39,322 nucleotides of DNA from an uncultured Lachnospiraceae bacterium. Lineage in GTDB: Bacteria > Bacillota > Clostridia > Lachnospirales > Lachnospiraceae. How positions within the stretch are numbered: the stretch's first letter is position 1; each line of letters starts with the position of its first letter. This document shows positions 23,347 to 31,094 of this stretch, piece after piece. The stretch spans positions 1 to 39,322 of the forward strand of contig CAJTOW010000022.1 of the NCBI GenBank assembly GCA_910577655.1, read 5' to 3'. Under the pieces are notes generated by a model. The model ran no database searches. It worked only from the letters and a program-made list of their open reading frames with translations, and was not told the DNA's origin. The translations under genes and the position numbers were made by a program.

Positions 23347-24441
23347 TTATACAGGCTTCATCACGCCGGGTGACCACACCAGTCTTGCCAGCTTCTTCTC
23401 CATCAGCTCACTGTTATTGCTGTGAACAATGGCATCATCCCTGGTGATCAGCTTCTGGCGGTACAGATCGATCAGACTGTTGTCCATGGTGACCATGCCT
23501 TCCTCCTGGGAGGTGGCGATCACATTGTCGATCTGGTGAATCTTGGACTCACGGATCAGGTTGCGGATGGCATTGTTAAAGAACATGATCTCAAAGGCCG
23601 GATGCTCCTTGCCGTCAGTGCCTGGGATAAGCTGCTGTGAAATAACTGCCTGCATGACCATGGACAGCTGGGTGCGTACCTGCTGCTGCTGGTTGGGCGG
23701 AAAGCTGTCAATGATACGGTCAATGGTATTGGCCGCTCCCACCGTGTGGAGGGTGGAGATCACCAGATGGCCTGTCTCCGCCGCTGTCATGGCAGTCTTA
23801 ATGGTCTCCTCGTCCCGCATCTCCCCTACCAGGATCACATCCGGCGCCTGACGCAGGGCTGCCCGGAGTCCTGTCACATAACTGTCCGTATCGGTGACGA
23901 TCTCCCTCTGGGTCACCACGCTGAGATTGTGGCGGTGCAGATACTCAATAGGATCCTCCAGCGTGATCACGTGGGCATTCCTTGTGCGGTTGATCTCGTC
24001 AATGATGCAGGCCAGTGTGGTGCTCTTGCCGCTGCCGGCCGGTCCGGTCACCAGGACAAAGCCCTTGGTCATACGGGCGATCTCAATAACCTTTTTGGGG
24101 ATATGCAGGCTTTCAAAATCCGGCAGATCAAAGGTAATAACACGGATAATGGCAGCCAGAGACCCCCTCTGGCGGAACACATTGGCACGGAACCGGGACA
24201 GTCCCGGAATAGCCATGGAGAAATCGTCGTCTCCCAGACGCAGAACCCGGTTCATATCCCGGTCTCCCGCCAGATAATAGAATTCCTTGATGATGCTCTC
24301 CATCTCCTGGGGGAAAATCTTGTCAGTGCCATAATTGATGATTCTCCCTCCCACCCGGTAGGCCGCCGGCATACCAGGGATCAGAAAAATGTCTGCTGCT
24401 TCATTCTCCACCGCGGTCCGGAGGATCTCTTCGATCTTCAT
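23347..24441 (-). CDS. pilT: PilT-type ATPase of a type IV pilus-like system
   Basis: A 364-residue hexameric secretion ATPase. The N-terminal PAS-like part is AADIFLIPGMPAAYRVGGRI. Walker A is GPAGSGKST (133-141), the Asp box ITLEDPIEYLH (159-169), Walker B ILVGEMRDEE (203-212) and the His box TAAETGHLVISTLHT (219-233). AIRNLIR at 291-297 matches the C-terminal motif characteristic of retraction ATPases (PilT) rather than PilB. GGAGGGAAAGAATACT precedes the ATG. It is the last gene of the pilus-like operon, 18 nt after the preceding stop. No PilB/GspE is encoded in the window. Confidence 0.92.
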   Translation of the reverse strand: MKIEEILRTAVENEAADIFLIPGMPAAYRVGGRIINYGTDKIFPQEMESIIKEFYYLAGDRDMNRVLRLGDDDFSMAIPGLSRFRANVFRQRGSLAAIIRVITFDLPDFESLHIPKKVIEIARMTKGFVLVTGPAGSGKSTTLACIIDEINRTRNAHVITLEDPIEYLHRHNLSVVTQREIVTDTDSYVTGLRAALRQAPDVILVGEMRDEETIKTAMTAAETGHLVISTLHTVGAANTIDRIIDSFPPNQQQQVRTQLSMVMQAVISQQLIPGTDGKEHPAFEIMFFNNAIRNLIRESKIHQIDNVIATSQEEGMVTMDNSLIDLYRQKLITRDDAIVHSNNSELMEKKLARLVWSPGVMKPV

Positions 24442-24459
24442 AGTATTCTTTCCCTCCTG

Positions 24460-24927
24460 CTACATCTGACCGTCCCATACCTTCATGGACTGGTCAATCT
24501 CATATTCTTCCCGGTTGTACACCTTCCAGGTCAGGATCCGGCAGGCTGCCTCTTCCCAGTCTGCCTGCACCCGGATCTGCAGGGCCTGACCTGCATGCAT
24601 GGCGATCTCCGTGGTGAACACATCCTCCGAACGGTCATAATAATCCTTCCATTCCTCTGTCACTGCTGCTTTCAGACTCTCTGCCCGTTTCCCCTCACCA
24701 GATGCCTGCCGGATACTGGTATCCAGCTGTCTTAAAAATTCGCTGCCCAGGCTGTCTGCCCGGTAATACTCCTTCACTGCCTCCGCATTCCGGTCGGAAA
24801 GCAGGGAATCGCTTTTTGCGTTGCCCAGGGACAGAAGACTGAACGTCGCCAGACAAAGCACGATAAATATTACGATCAGAGTCGAACTGCCGATATTGGC
24901 CTTCCGACGGATCTCCTGACTTGCCAT
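24460..24927 (-). CDS. Pilin-like small membrane protein of the pilT locus
   Basis: A 155-residue protein with a short basic N-terminus and one helix, RRKANIGSSTLIVIFIVLCL (about residues 7-26) continuing LATFSLLSLGNA. An extracytoplasmic domain of about 120 residues follows. The helix resembles the N-terminal stalk of pilins, but the residue five after Gly is not Glu, so processing by prepilin peptidase is doubtful. A plausible counterpart is a GspK/minor-pilin component. AAGGAGGACATGAT precedes the ATG. It lies between the pseudopilin gene (14 nt gap) and pilT (18 nt gap). Confidence 0.65.
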   Translation of the reverse strand: MASQEIRRKANIGSSTLIVIFIVLCLATFSLLSLGNAKSDSLLSDRNAEAVKEYYRADSLGSEFLRQLDTSIRQASGEGKRAESLKAAVTEEWKDYYDRSEDVFTTEIAMHAGQALQIRVQADWEEAACRILTWKVYNREEYEIDQSMKVWDGQM

Positions 24928-24941
24928 ATCATGTCCTCCTT

Positions 24942-25418
24942 CTAATCCTGCCCCAAAACATACCTGGAGGCCTCCAGAGTAAAGAGAGGATTTCCTGGTG
25001 CCGATGACCGCATCAGGTCTGCATAGTACCCGATGACCACCTCCATCTGCTCCAGCTCCCCATCGCCGCCGGACAGCCTGAGAGTCCCATAATAGGTGAC
25101 CTCCATCTTCCCGGCATATTCTTCCGGAACCGGATTCCAGTTCTTATCCCAGTATATCCCATACAATGTCTGGGGATCACCGGTTCCATAGGGATACATC
25201 TCCATCCGCTTTGTAAGACCTTCCATATCCTCTGCCTTCCAGATCTCCACCACCGTCTGGGCCGCGCTGACCGCATTGTTGGAGTCCTTGGCCAGACGGC
25301 TCATATGATCTGATTTGGCAAAAGCCAGGATGCAGGTGGACGCACAGAGCATGAAGAAGAAAACCGCGACAATCATCTCCATCAGAAACAATCCGGAACT
25401 ACTTTTTCTATTCATCAT
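24942..25418 (-). CDS. Prepilin-like protein (pseudopilin)
   Basis: A 158-residue protein with a clear type III signal: MMNRKSSSG, then LFLMEMIVAVFFFML. The Gly before the cleavage point and Glu at +5 of the mature form are both present, followed by a hydrophobic helix and a soluble domain of about 125 residues. It resembles GspI/PilV-type minor pseudopilins in size and layout. Cleavage would require a PilD-like peptidase encoded elsewhere. The start overlaps the previous gene by 11 nt and is preceded by GGAGGAG. Confidence 0.78.
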   Translation of the reverse strand: MMNRKSSSGLFLMEMIVAVFFFMLCASTCILAFAKSDHMSRLAKDSNNAVSAAQTVVEIWKAEDMEGLTKRMEMYPYGTGDPQTLYGIYWDKNWNPVPEEYAGKMEVTYYGTLRLSGGDGELEQMEVVIGYYADLMRSSAPGNPLFTLEASRYVLGQD

Positions 25419-25899
25419 TCTCCTCCGTACTCCGGACCGCCAGCATCAGCCTGCCGCCTCCCTCTCCTGCGGTCTCAATCTTTAAGAGGCTGCCTTCCCG
25501 GGAGAAGGAAAGGCCCTCGCATTCCATGATCTCGATCCCGTCACTAAGCCCCAGACCACTGTCCACGCTGGTGAACAGCTCCCGGATACTTCCGTCGTAA
25601 TAGTAGATCCAGCTCAAATACTCATCGCCCTCCAGCACCTGGCGCAGCTCCAGAACCGATGTCCCGTCAATCTCCTGGACATGGATCCCGCCGGCCTGGT
25701 CTCCCTGGCGGACCTTATTGGCAATATACTGCAGCGCCACACTTCCGGTGTAATTGTCCGCCATGCGGGCGCTGATATTCTCATACACCTTTCCACCGGT
25801 CAGAACGGTAAAAAGTGCACACAACACAAACACCAGAAAAAGCAGCATGGTAAACAAGGTACCTGCCACCTGCCCTTTCCGCTCAGCCTTCTGCGGCAT
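25408..25899 (-). CDS. DUF4860-like pilin-related protein
   Basis: A 163-residue protein with one N-terminal helix (FTMLLFLVFVLCALFTVLTG) and a soluble domain. The segment SVALQYIANKVRQGDQAGGI is typical of the post-helix region of minor pseudopilins of the GspJ type. I recall this family as DUF4860, but that name is from memory. No Gly-x4-Glu cleavage site is present. GGGAGGGGAGAGC precedes the ATG. The gene overlaps the prepilin-like gene by 11 nt, indicating coupled expression. Confidence 0.65.
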   Translation of the reverse strand: MPQKAERKGQVAGTLFTMLLFLVFVLCALFTVLTGGKVYENISARMADNYTGSVALQYIANKVRQGDQAGGIHVQEIDGTSVLELRQVLEGDEYLSWIYYYDGSIRELFTSVDSGLGLSDGIEIMECEGLSFSREGSLLKIETAGEGGGRLMLAVRSTEENDE

Positions 25900-25921
25900 G
25901 CTCTCCCCTCCCTATAAAATC

Positions 25922-26245
25922 CTACGGCTCCTCCACCGGAATCACGGTAATATCCGGCATCAGGTTGGAGGCAAATCCGCTGTAGAATACGTTGTACCGC
26001 TCCTCGTCGATCTGGATCCCATACCGCTCCTCTAAGTACGCTACGCTTGGAGGATAACGCCCCTCAATGGCATAGCACTGGACACAGGCCCTTGTGATGC
26101 CCTGCCTCAGTGTCTCTGCACCCTCCGTCTCGGCCCGGTGCAGGAGGGAGGTGACTCCATTGAGAAATATACCGACCACGATTCCGAATGCTGCCGCAGC
26201 ACCGATACAGCCAGTCACGAATTTCCAGTCCATCTTCCGCTTCAT
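25922..26245 (-). CDS. Short pilin-like membrane protein
   Basis: A 107-residue protein with one helix near the N-terminus (FVTGCIGAAAAFGIVVGIFL). A short alpha region follows, then ACVQCYAIEGRYPPSVAYLE, which closely resembles the YP-containing segment of GspG/PulG-type pilins. The pair Cys-x2-Cys could form a disulphide. The start is uncertain: a GTG at 26254 lies 2 nt after GGAAAG, and the ATG at 26245 lies 11 nt after it; the latter is listed. The gene lies 48 nt after pilC and 22 nt before the DUF4860-like gene. Confidence 0.65.
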   Translation of the reverse strand: MKRKMDWKFVTGCIGAAAAFGIVVGIFLNGVTSLLHRAETEGAETLRQGITRACVQCYAIEGRYPPSVAYLEERYGIQIDEERYNVFYSGFASNLMPDITVIPVEEP

Positions 26246-26293
26246 ATCTGTCACGACTTTCCAAGCTTGTTCGCTTATTTCTATATAAAAGGA

Positions 26294-27346
26294 TCAGCCG
26301 ATTCCTGCCAGAACACCTGCCAGAGGCAGCATGACAGACAGGAGGATCAGGCCTACCACGATCGCCAGAACCGCCACCATAGTGGGCTCAATCCGGGCGA
26401 TCATATTGTCAATGGATGCATCCGCCTGCTGCTCATAGTCGCCGGATATATCAGCCATCACATCATCCAGCCGTCCGCTGCGGGTACCGATCTTGATCAT
26501 CTGCACATGGAAGCCGCTGAACAGTCCGGTCTTTTTCATGGCCTCAAAATAAGGGGTTCCTATCTGCAGCTCCTCGGCACATTCGTGGATGGTCTTTGCG
26601 ATCTTCTGGTTGTTGACCAGCTCCTCCGCAAGCTCCATCCCCTTCTCTAACTCCATACCGCTTTTCAGGGTCAGGGCCAGGACGGAGGTAAAACGCCGCT
26701 GGGCCACCATAAGGGCAGTCTTATTATTGCGCTTCACCCACTCCTTCACCTTCTCTGCCCAGCCGAAAGAATGGCCGGAGCCGGAGGCTACTGCTGCGGC
26801 GGCTGCCACCACAGCCACCACGGCAAACACTACCAGCGCTGCCCCACTGAAGATCCCGCCGAAACGGGAAGCCGCCAGGGACAAGGGGGACAGCTGAACC
26901 CCCAGCTGGGAATATACCTGCTCAAAGATGGGCATGACCTTTGTGAACAGTACAAACAGCACCACCAGAAGCATGGCACACATCATCACCGGGTAGGTAA
27001 TGGCATTGCGGATATTCTTGGCCATCAGGTATTCTTTCTCATAGTAGACAGAAAGCTCCTCCATCATCTGGTCCAGGGTACCTGTCTGCTGCCCCAGCTT
27101 CGCCATCTTCACCACATAGTCCGGAAATCCCCCCGCCTTCTCCAACGCCACATAGAAGGGACTGCCAAGCTCCACCTCCTCGGAAAGGTCCTTAAGGAGC
27201 TTTTTCTCCCGGTCACTGGAAGCATCGTCCGCCATAATGGAAAGCCCTTCATCCAGAGGCACTGCCGCCTTCAGCAGCAGGGATACCTGCAGACAGAAGG
27301 CGGACAGCTCCCGGCCCGAATAAATACTCTCTGCTTTTTCTTTCAT
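26294..27346 (-). CDS. pilC: PilC/GspF-type inner membrane platform protein
   Basis: A 350-residue membrane protein with two GspF repeats, about residues 15-135 and 215-335. The first contains LLLKAAVPLDEGLSIMAD and GQQTGTLDQMMEELSVYYEK; the second has LKSGMELEKGMELAEELV and GTRSGRLDDVMADISGDYEQ. A membrane hairpin lies between them and a final helix ends the protein. PilC couples the ATPase to pilin insertion or extraction. The ATG at 27346 follows GGAGGAAGGAA; an open extension to 27388 is ignored. It heads the run of pilus-type genes. Confidence 0.92.
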   Translation of the reverse strand: MKEKAESIYSGRELSAFCLQVSLLLKAAVPLDEGLSIMADDASSDREKKLLKDLSEEVELGSPFYVALEKAGGFPDYVVKMAKLGQQTGTLDQMMEELSVYYEKEYLMAKNIRNAITYPVMMCAMLLVVLFVLFTKVMPIFEQVYSQLGVQLSPLSLAASRFGGIFSGAALVVFAVVAVVAAAAAVASGSGHSFGWAEKVKEWVKRNNKTALMVAQRRFTSVLALTLKSGMELEKGMELAEELVNNQKIAKTIHECAEELQIGTPYFEAMKKTGLFSGFHVQMIKIGTRSGRLDDVMADISGDYEQQADASIDNMIARIEPTMVAVLAIVVGLILLSVMLPLAGVLAGIG

Positions 27347-27366
27347 TTCCTTCCTCCATCTATGTA

Positions 27367-27386
27367 GATCATGAACTGTTATGATC
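27367..27386. repeat. R2-like half-site
   Basis: GATCATGAACTGTTATGATC contains the R2 half GAACTGTTA inside a 6-bp palindrome. It lies in the 38-nt gap between the transglutaminase-like gene and pilC and overlaps the stop codon. Confidence 0.4.
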
Positions 27387-28296
27387 AATAGGAATATTTT
27401 GCCTGATAGTTGGAAGCGTTGCCGATGTATTTACGGATCTGCTCGCTCTTGCCGCCGGAGGACATGAAAGTGGGATCCATCAGGGACCACTGCTGTCCGT
27501 CGAAATAGATGGCATTGTCCACCCAGCCTACATTGGTGATATAGACATTCACCCAGGCATGGTACGCGCTTCCTGTATAGCCCACCACCAGCTTGGTGGG
27601 AATGTTCTGGGTCCGCAGCATGGCAGTCATAAGAGCCGCATAATCAAAGCAGATCCCTGTTCTTGCAGCCAGAACCGCGTCAATATTGGGCAGATAGCCG
27701 CTCTGGACAGACTGGGCCTTAGCCACGTCATAGGTCAGATTGTCTACCACAAAGTGGAACACATTGGTCACGATCCCGATCTCATCAGCAGCACCGGCTG
27801 CCACCTCGGCACCCTTCTGGACTGCCGCGTTGCCTTCGGAGAAATTCACATACTGGTTGGGATACAGAAACGGCAGGAACTGGTCCGCCATACTCACGGA
27901 AAGGTCCTTACTGAAGATCTGGGCATACTGGTTGCCGGATACATTTTCAAAAACCTTCACAGAGTAGGTGCCATCCCCCTCGGAGAACGGGAATACCTCA
28001 TAGGCATCACGGGCATTGAGATCGTAGGTGTAGGTAACCGCCCCCTTGGTGATCTGAACCTTGATCCTTTCTTTGCCGCCGCTATAACGGATCATCACAT
28101 AGCCCTGGGATATATTGGAGGCATCCACCAGAACCTTACCATTCTCATAGGTCGTGGTTCCGCTGGCCGTCGGCACCCGCACATTGGCCGCTTCGGCCGT
28201 AAGGGTCATGGGAGATGCCACAGTCAGAAACGCCATGGCAAATGCTGCCGCCACTGCCCATCCTTTTCTTAACAAACTGCTTTTTCTCATCATCAT
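27385..28296 (-). CDS. Secreted transglutaminase-like (papain-fold) protein
   Basis: A 303-residue exported protein. A basic N-terminus and hydrophobic stretch (GWAVAAAFAMAFLTV) end in a signal peptidase site near TAEA-ANV (about residue 36). A beta-rich region comes first. The transglutaminase-like core carries Cys216 in RTGICFDYAALMTAML, His246 in AYHAWVNVY and Asp274 in LMDPTF, the expected catalytic triad. Such enzymes can be proteases or cross-linkers; which one is not shown. GAGG lies about 10 nt from the ATG. It is 38 nt upstream of pilC in the same direction, so it may process or cross-link the pilus-like structure. Confidence 0.85.
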   Translation of the reverse strand: MMMRKSSLLRKGWAVAAAFAMAFLTVASPMTLTAEAANVRVPTASGTTTYENGKVLVDASNISQGYVMIRYSGGKERIKVQITKGAVTYTYDLNARDAYEVFPFSEGDGTYSVKVFENVSGNQYAQIFSKDLSVSMADQFLPFLYPNQYVNFSEGNAAVQKGAEVAAGAADEIGIVTNVFHFVVDNLTYDVAKAQSVQSGYLPNIDAVLAARTGICFDYAALMTAMLRTQNIPTKLVVGYTGSAYHAWVNVYITNVGWVDNAIYFDGQQWSLMDPTFMSSGGKSEQIRKYIGNASNYQAKYSY

Positions 28297-28325
28297 ATCT
28301 GTTCAACCTCACTTTCCATAATTGC

Positions 28326-28364
28326 TGAAGTAACAGTTCAGACACCCCATGAACTGTTACTTCA
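28326..28364. repeat. R2 palindrome, perfect copy
   Basis: TGAAGTAACAGTTCA (28326-28340) and TGAACTGTTACTTCA (28350-28364) form a perfect 15-bp stem with a 9-nt loop. It lies between rlmB and the transglutaminase-like gene, where it may act as a boundary hairpin; there is no T-run. Confidence 0.85.
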
Positions 28365-28377
28365 TATTGCCTGCGTC

Positions 28378-29118
28378 TCATAAGAGACGCTGCCTTACAA
28401 TCTCATAGGCCAGCACACCGGCTGCCACGGATGCATTGAGGGAATCCAGATTCCCTTTCATAGGAATGGCTGCCATCATGTCGCAGCTTTCCCGCACCAG
28501 CCTGCTGACGCCGCTGCCTTCATTGCCGATGACCAGCCCCACCGGCCCGGTCAGATTCAGCCGGTACATCAGTTCCCCGGCCATATCCGCGCAGACGAAC
28601 CACATTCCTTCCTTCTTCAGGCTCTCAATGGCCTGGACCAGATTGGTAACCTTGGCCACGGGGGTATAGTTCAGCGCCCCGGCCGAAGTTCTGGCCACCG
28701 TAGCCGTCAGCCCCGCAGCCCGGTGCTTGGGGATGATAACCCCGTGGGCGCCTGCCAGATTGGCTGTACGGATGATGGCACCCAGGTTGTGGGGATCCTC
28801 AATCCCGTCCAGCAGGAAGATAAAAGGGTTCTCGCCCTTATCCCTGGCTGCCTGGAGGATATCCTCCACTGCGGCATAGCTGTAGGCTGCCGCCACGGCG
28901 ATAACCCCCTGGTGTCTGCCGGTCTCTGACATCTGGTCCAGACGCTCCTTTGCCACGTACTGGATGACCGTGTCATGTTTTCTCGCTTCTCTTGTGATAC
29001 TAAGGACCGGTCCGTCCTTGCACCCGTCCTGGACAAACAGCTTATCCACCGTCCTGCCGGAGCGGAAAGCCTCCAGAACCGCGTTGCGTCCCTCTATGGT
29101 CAGTTCTTCATATCTCAT
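28378..29118 (-). CDS. rlmB: 23S rRNA (guanosine-2'-O-)-methyltransferase RlmB (TrmH family)
   Basis: A 246-residue SpoU-type methyltransferase expected to methylate G2251 of 23S rRNA. The N-terminal RNA-binding part begins IEGRNAVLEAFRSGRTVDKL. The knot domain shows LLDGIEDPHNLGAIIRTANL, GPVGLVIGNEGSGVSRLV and LDSLNASVAAGVLAYEIVRQ, the three SPOUT motifs. The ATG overlaps the mrnC stop by 4 nt, with GGGAGAACTGGT upstream. The cysS-mrnC-rlmB order is common in Firmicutes. Confidence 0.94.
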   Translation of the reverse strand: MRYEELTIEGRNAVLEAFRSGRTVDKLFVQDGCKDGPVLSITREARKHDTVIQYVAKERLDQMSETGRHQGVIAVAAAYSYAAVEDILQAARDKGENPFIFLLDGIEDPHNLGAIIRTANLAGAHGVIIPKHRAAGLTATVARTSAGALNYTPVAKVTNLVQAIESLKKEGMWFVCADMAGELMYRLNLTGPVGLVIGNEGSGVSRLVRESCDMMAAIPMKGNLDSLNASVAAGVLAYEIVRQRLL

Positions 29119-29651
29119 ACCAGTTCTCCCATTTTTTCCAGACCGTCGTGCACCAGCCGGAGCAGGCGGTCATAGCGGCCTGCCAGATACAGATACCCCA
29201 CCAGTGCCTCAAAGCCTGTAGCGGCACGGTAATCAGCCATGGTAGCATGCTTGGCCATGGTGACGGTCTTGGCATTGCGGCCTCTCTTGTATACAGCCAC
29301 TTCCTCCTCCGTCAGTTCCTCCTCCAGCACATGCACCAGCTCTGCCTGGGTATGGGCCTTCACCAGTTCCGCGCTCCGTTTGTGCATCTTGGACACCTGC
29401 ATGCTGCCGGCATTGACCACCTTGGTACGGACCAGCAGCTCATAGACCGCGTCACCGATATAGGCCAGCACCAGGGGTGAATAGGTGCGAAGGTCAATCT
29501 TTTGCAGTTTCAGCTCGTAGGCCATGAGCTGCGCAAAATCCGGGGACGGCGCCGTCGGCAGTCCCTGAATAGTTCCGGTATCCGAACCAGACACTGCCGA
29601 CAGCGGGCTGTCTGCCCCTTCCGCCACCGCCTGTCTTATGCTCTCTTCCAT
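29115..29651 (-). CDS. mrnC: Mini-ribonuclease III
   Basis: A 178-residue dimeric RNase III-like enzyme without a dsRNA-binding domain; it matures 23S rRNA ends. The catalytic Asp is in VLAYIGDAVYELLVRT and the Glu in FEALVGYLYLAGRYDRL. KRGRNAKTVTMAKHATMADY is the usual middle region. About 50 residues precede the conserved SPLVLAYIGD, including a low-complexity stretch (ADSPLSAVSGSDTGTIQG), making it longer than the usual 130-145 residues. AAGGGGTAAA precedes the ATG, and the gene overlaps cysS by 16 nt. Confidence 0.92.
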   Translation of the reverse strand: MEESIRQAVAEGADSPLSAVSGSDTGTIQGLPTAPSPDFAQLMAYELKLQKIDLRTYSPLVLAYIGDAVYELLVRTKVVNAGSMQVSKMHKRSAELVKAHTQAELVHVLEEELTEEEVAVYKRGRNAKTVTMAKHATMADYRAATGFEALVGYLYLAGRYDRLLRLVHDGLEKMGELV

Positions 29652-31045
29652 TTTACCCCTTCCCTGGTATCCTCCAGAACGATCCCCATATCCAGAAGCT
29701 GTTTACGGATCTGGTCGGCCAGGGCAAAATTCTTCTCTTTTCTCGCCTGCTGGCGGGCAGCGATCATGGACTCGATGTCCTCGTTTAGAGCCTCCTTCTT
29801 CCGCTCGGTCAGAATGCCCAGAACATCGCAGAGCTTCACAATAGTGGTCTTCATGAAGTCCACATAGGCCCTGCTGCTCTCCTCTGCTGCCGTGGCATTG
29901 GCCAGCTTCACCAGCTCGAAGACGGCGGAGATGGCATCTGCCGTATTAAAATCATCCTCCATAGCGGCCTCGTATTTGGCCACCAGCCCCATGGCCGTCT
30001 CATGGTTTTCCTTCTCTTCATCCCTTAATACCTCGCCGGATGCCTTCACTCCGGCATCTGTAAGGCGCTCCACGGCGGTAATGATACGGTCCAGACCGCT
30101 GCGGGAAGACTCCATAAGCTCCCCGCTGAAATTCAGGGGGCTGCGGTAGTGGGCGCTGAGCATGAAGAAGCGCAGCACCTGCAGGTCGTATTTCTCACTG
30201 ATCTCCCGGACCGTGAAGAAATTCCCCAGGGATTTGGACATTTTCTTATTGTCAATATTCAAAAAAGCATTGTGCATCCAGTAGGTGGCAAAGGGCTTTC
30301 CATTAGCCGCTTCGGACTGGGCGATCTCATTCTCATGGTGGGGGAAGATCAGGTCCTCGCCGCCTGCATGGATGTCAATCTGCTCCCCCAGGTACTTCTT
30401 TGACATGACCGAACACTCAATGTGCCAGCCGGGACGGCCCTCACACCAGTCCGACTCCCAGAAGGGCTCCCCCTCCTTTTTGGGCTTCCAGAGCACAAAG
30501 TCGGAAGGCTCCTCCTTGCCCTCCTCGCCGGTCACCTTGATCTCCCGGAAACCGGACTGGAGCTCATCCAAGTTCTTGTGGGACAGCTTGCCGTAGTCTC
30601 TAAAGGATTTGGTACGGAAATATACGGTGCCGTCATCTGCTACATAAGCATGCCCCTTGTCGATGAGGGTCTGGATCATCTCCAGCATCCCCTGGATCTC
30701 CTGGGTGGCCTGGGGATGGGTGGTGGCCGGTTTCACATTCATGGCCTCCATATCCTTCCTGCACTCGGCAATGTAGCGCGTGGATATGGCGTCGGAATCC
30801 ACGCCCTCCTCTATGGCTTTCTTGATGATCTTATCATCCACATCGGTAAAATTCGATACATAATTCACATCATAGCCTTTGTACTCAAAATATCTGCGCA
30901 CCGTGTCGAAGACGATCATGGGGCGGGCGTTGCCGATGTGGATATAGTTGTACACCGTGGGGCCGCACACATACATCCGCACCTTTCCCGGCTCCAGAGG
31001 CACAAACTCCTCCTTGGTTCTGGATAATGTATTAAATATCTTCAT
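29636..31045 (-). CDS. cysS: Cysteinyl-tRNA synthetase
   Basis: A 469-residue class I synthetase. The first zinc ligand Cys27 is in YVCGPTVYNYIHIGNARP, which also carries HIGN. WHIECSVMS and HHENEIAQSEA supply the remaining zinc ligands. KKMSKSLGNF is the KMSKS loop. The C-terminal helical bundle ends GIVLEDTREGVKWKRA. AAGGAGAAAACC precedes the ATG. It lies 49 nt after ispF and overlaps mrnC, forming an ispF-cysS-mrnC-rlmB transcript. No T-box leader is visible. Confidence 0.97.
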   Translation of the reverse strand: MKIFNTLSRTKEEFVPLEPGKVRMYVCGPTVYNYIHIGNARPMIVFDTVRRYFEYKGYDVNYVSNFTDVDDKIIKKAIEEGVDSDAISTRYIAECRKDMEAMNVKPATTHPQATQEIQGMLEMIQTLIDKGHAYVADDGTVYFRTKSFRDYGKLSHKNLDELQSGFREIKVTGEEGKEEPSDFVLWKPKKEGEPFWESDWCEGRPGWHIECSVMSKKYLGEQIDIHAGGEDLIFPHHENEIAQSEAANGKPFATYWMHNAFLNIDNKKMSKSLGNFFTVREISEKYDLQVLRFFMLSAHYRSPLNFSGELMESSRSGLDRIITAVERLTDAGVKASGEVLRDEEKENHETAMGLVAKYEAAMEDDFNTADAISAVFELVKLANATAAEESSRAYVDFMKTTIVKLCDVLGILTERKKEALNEDIESMIAARQQARKEKNFALADQIRKQLLDMGIVLEDTREGVKWKRA

Positions 31046-31094
31046 GGTTTTCTCCTTCTACATTCTATGTATACGCGGCGGTATCCGCCACGGA

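Noticed and set aside
23347..28296. Tad/Flp pilus locus
   Set aside because: The ATPase has PilT signatures rather than CpaF features, there is a single double-domain PilC rather than a TadB/TadC pair, and no Flp pilin is present.
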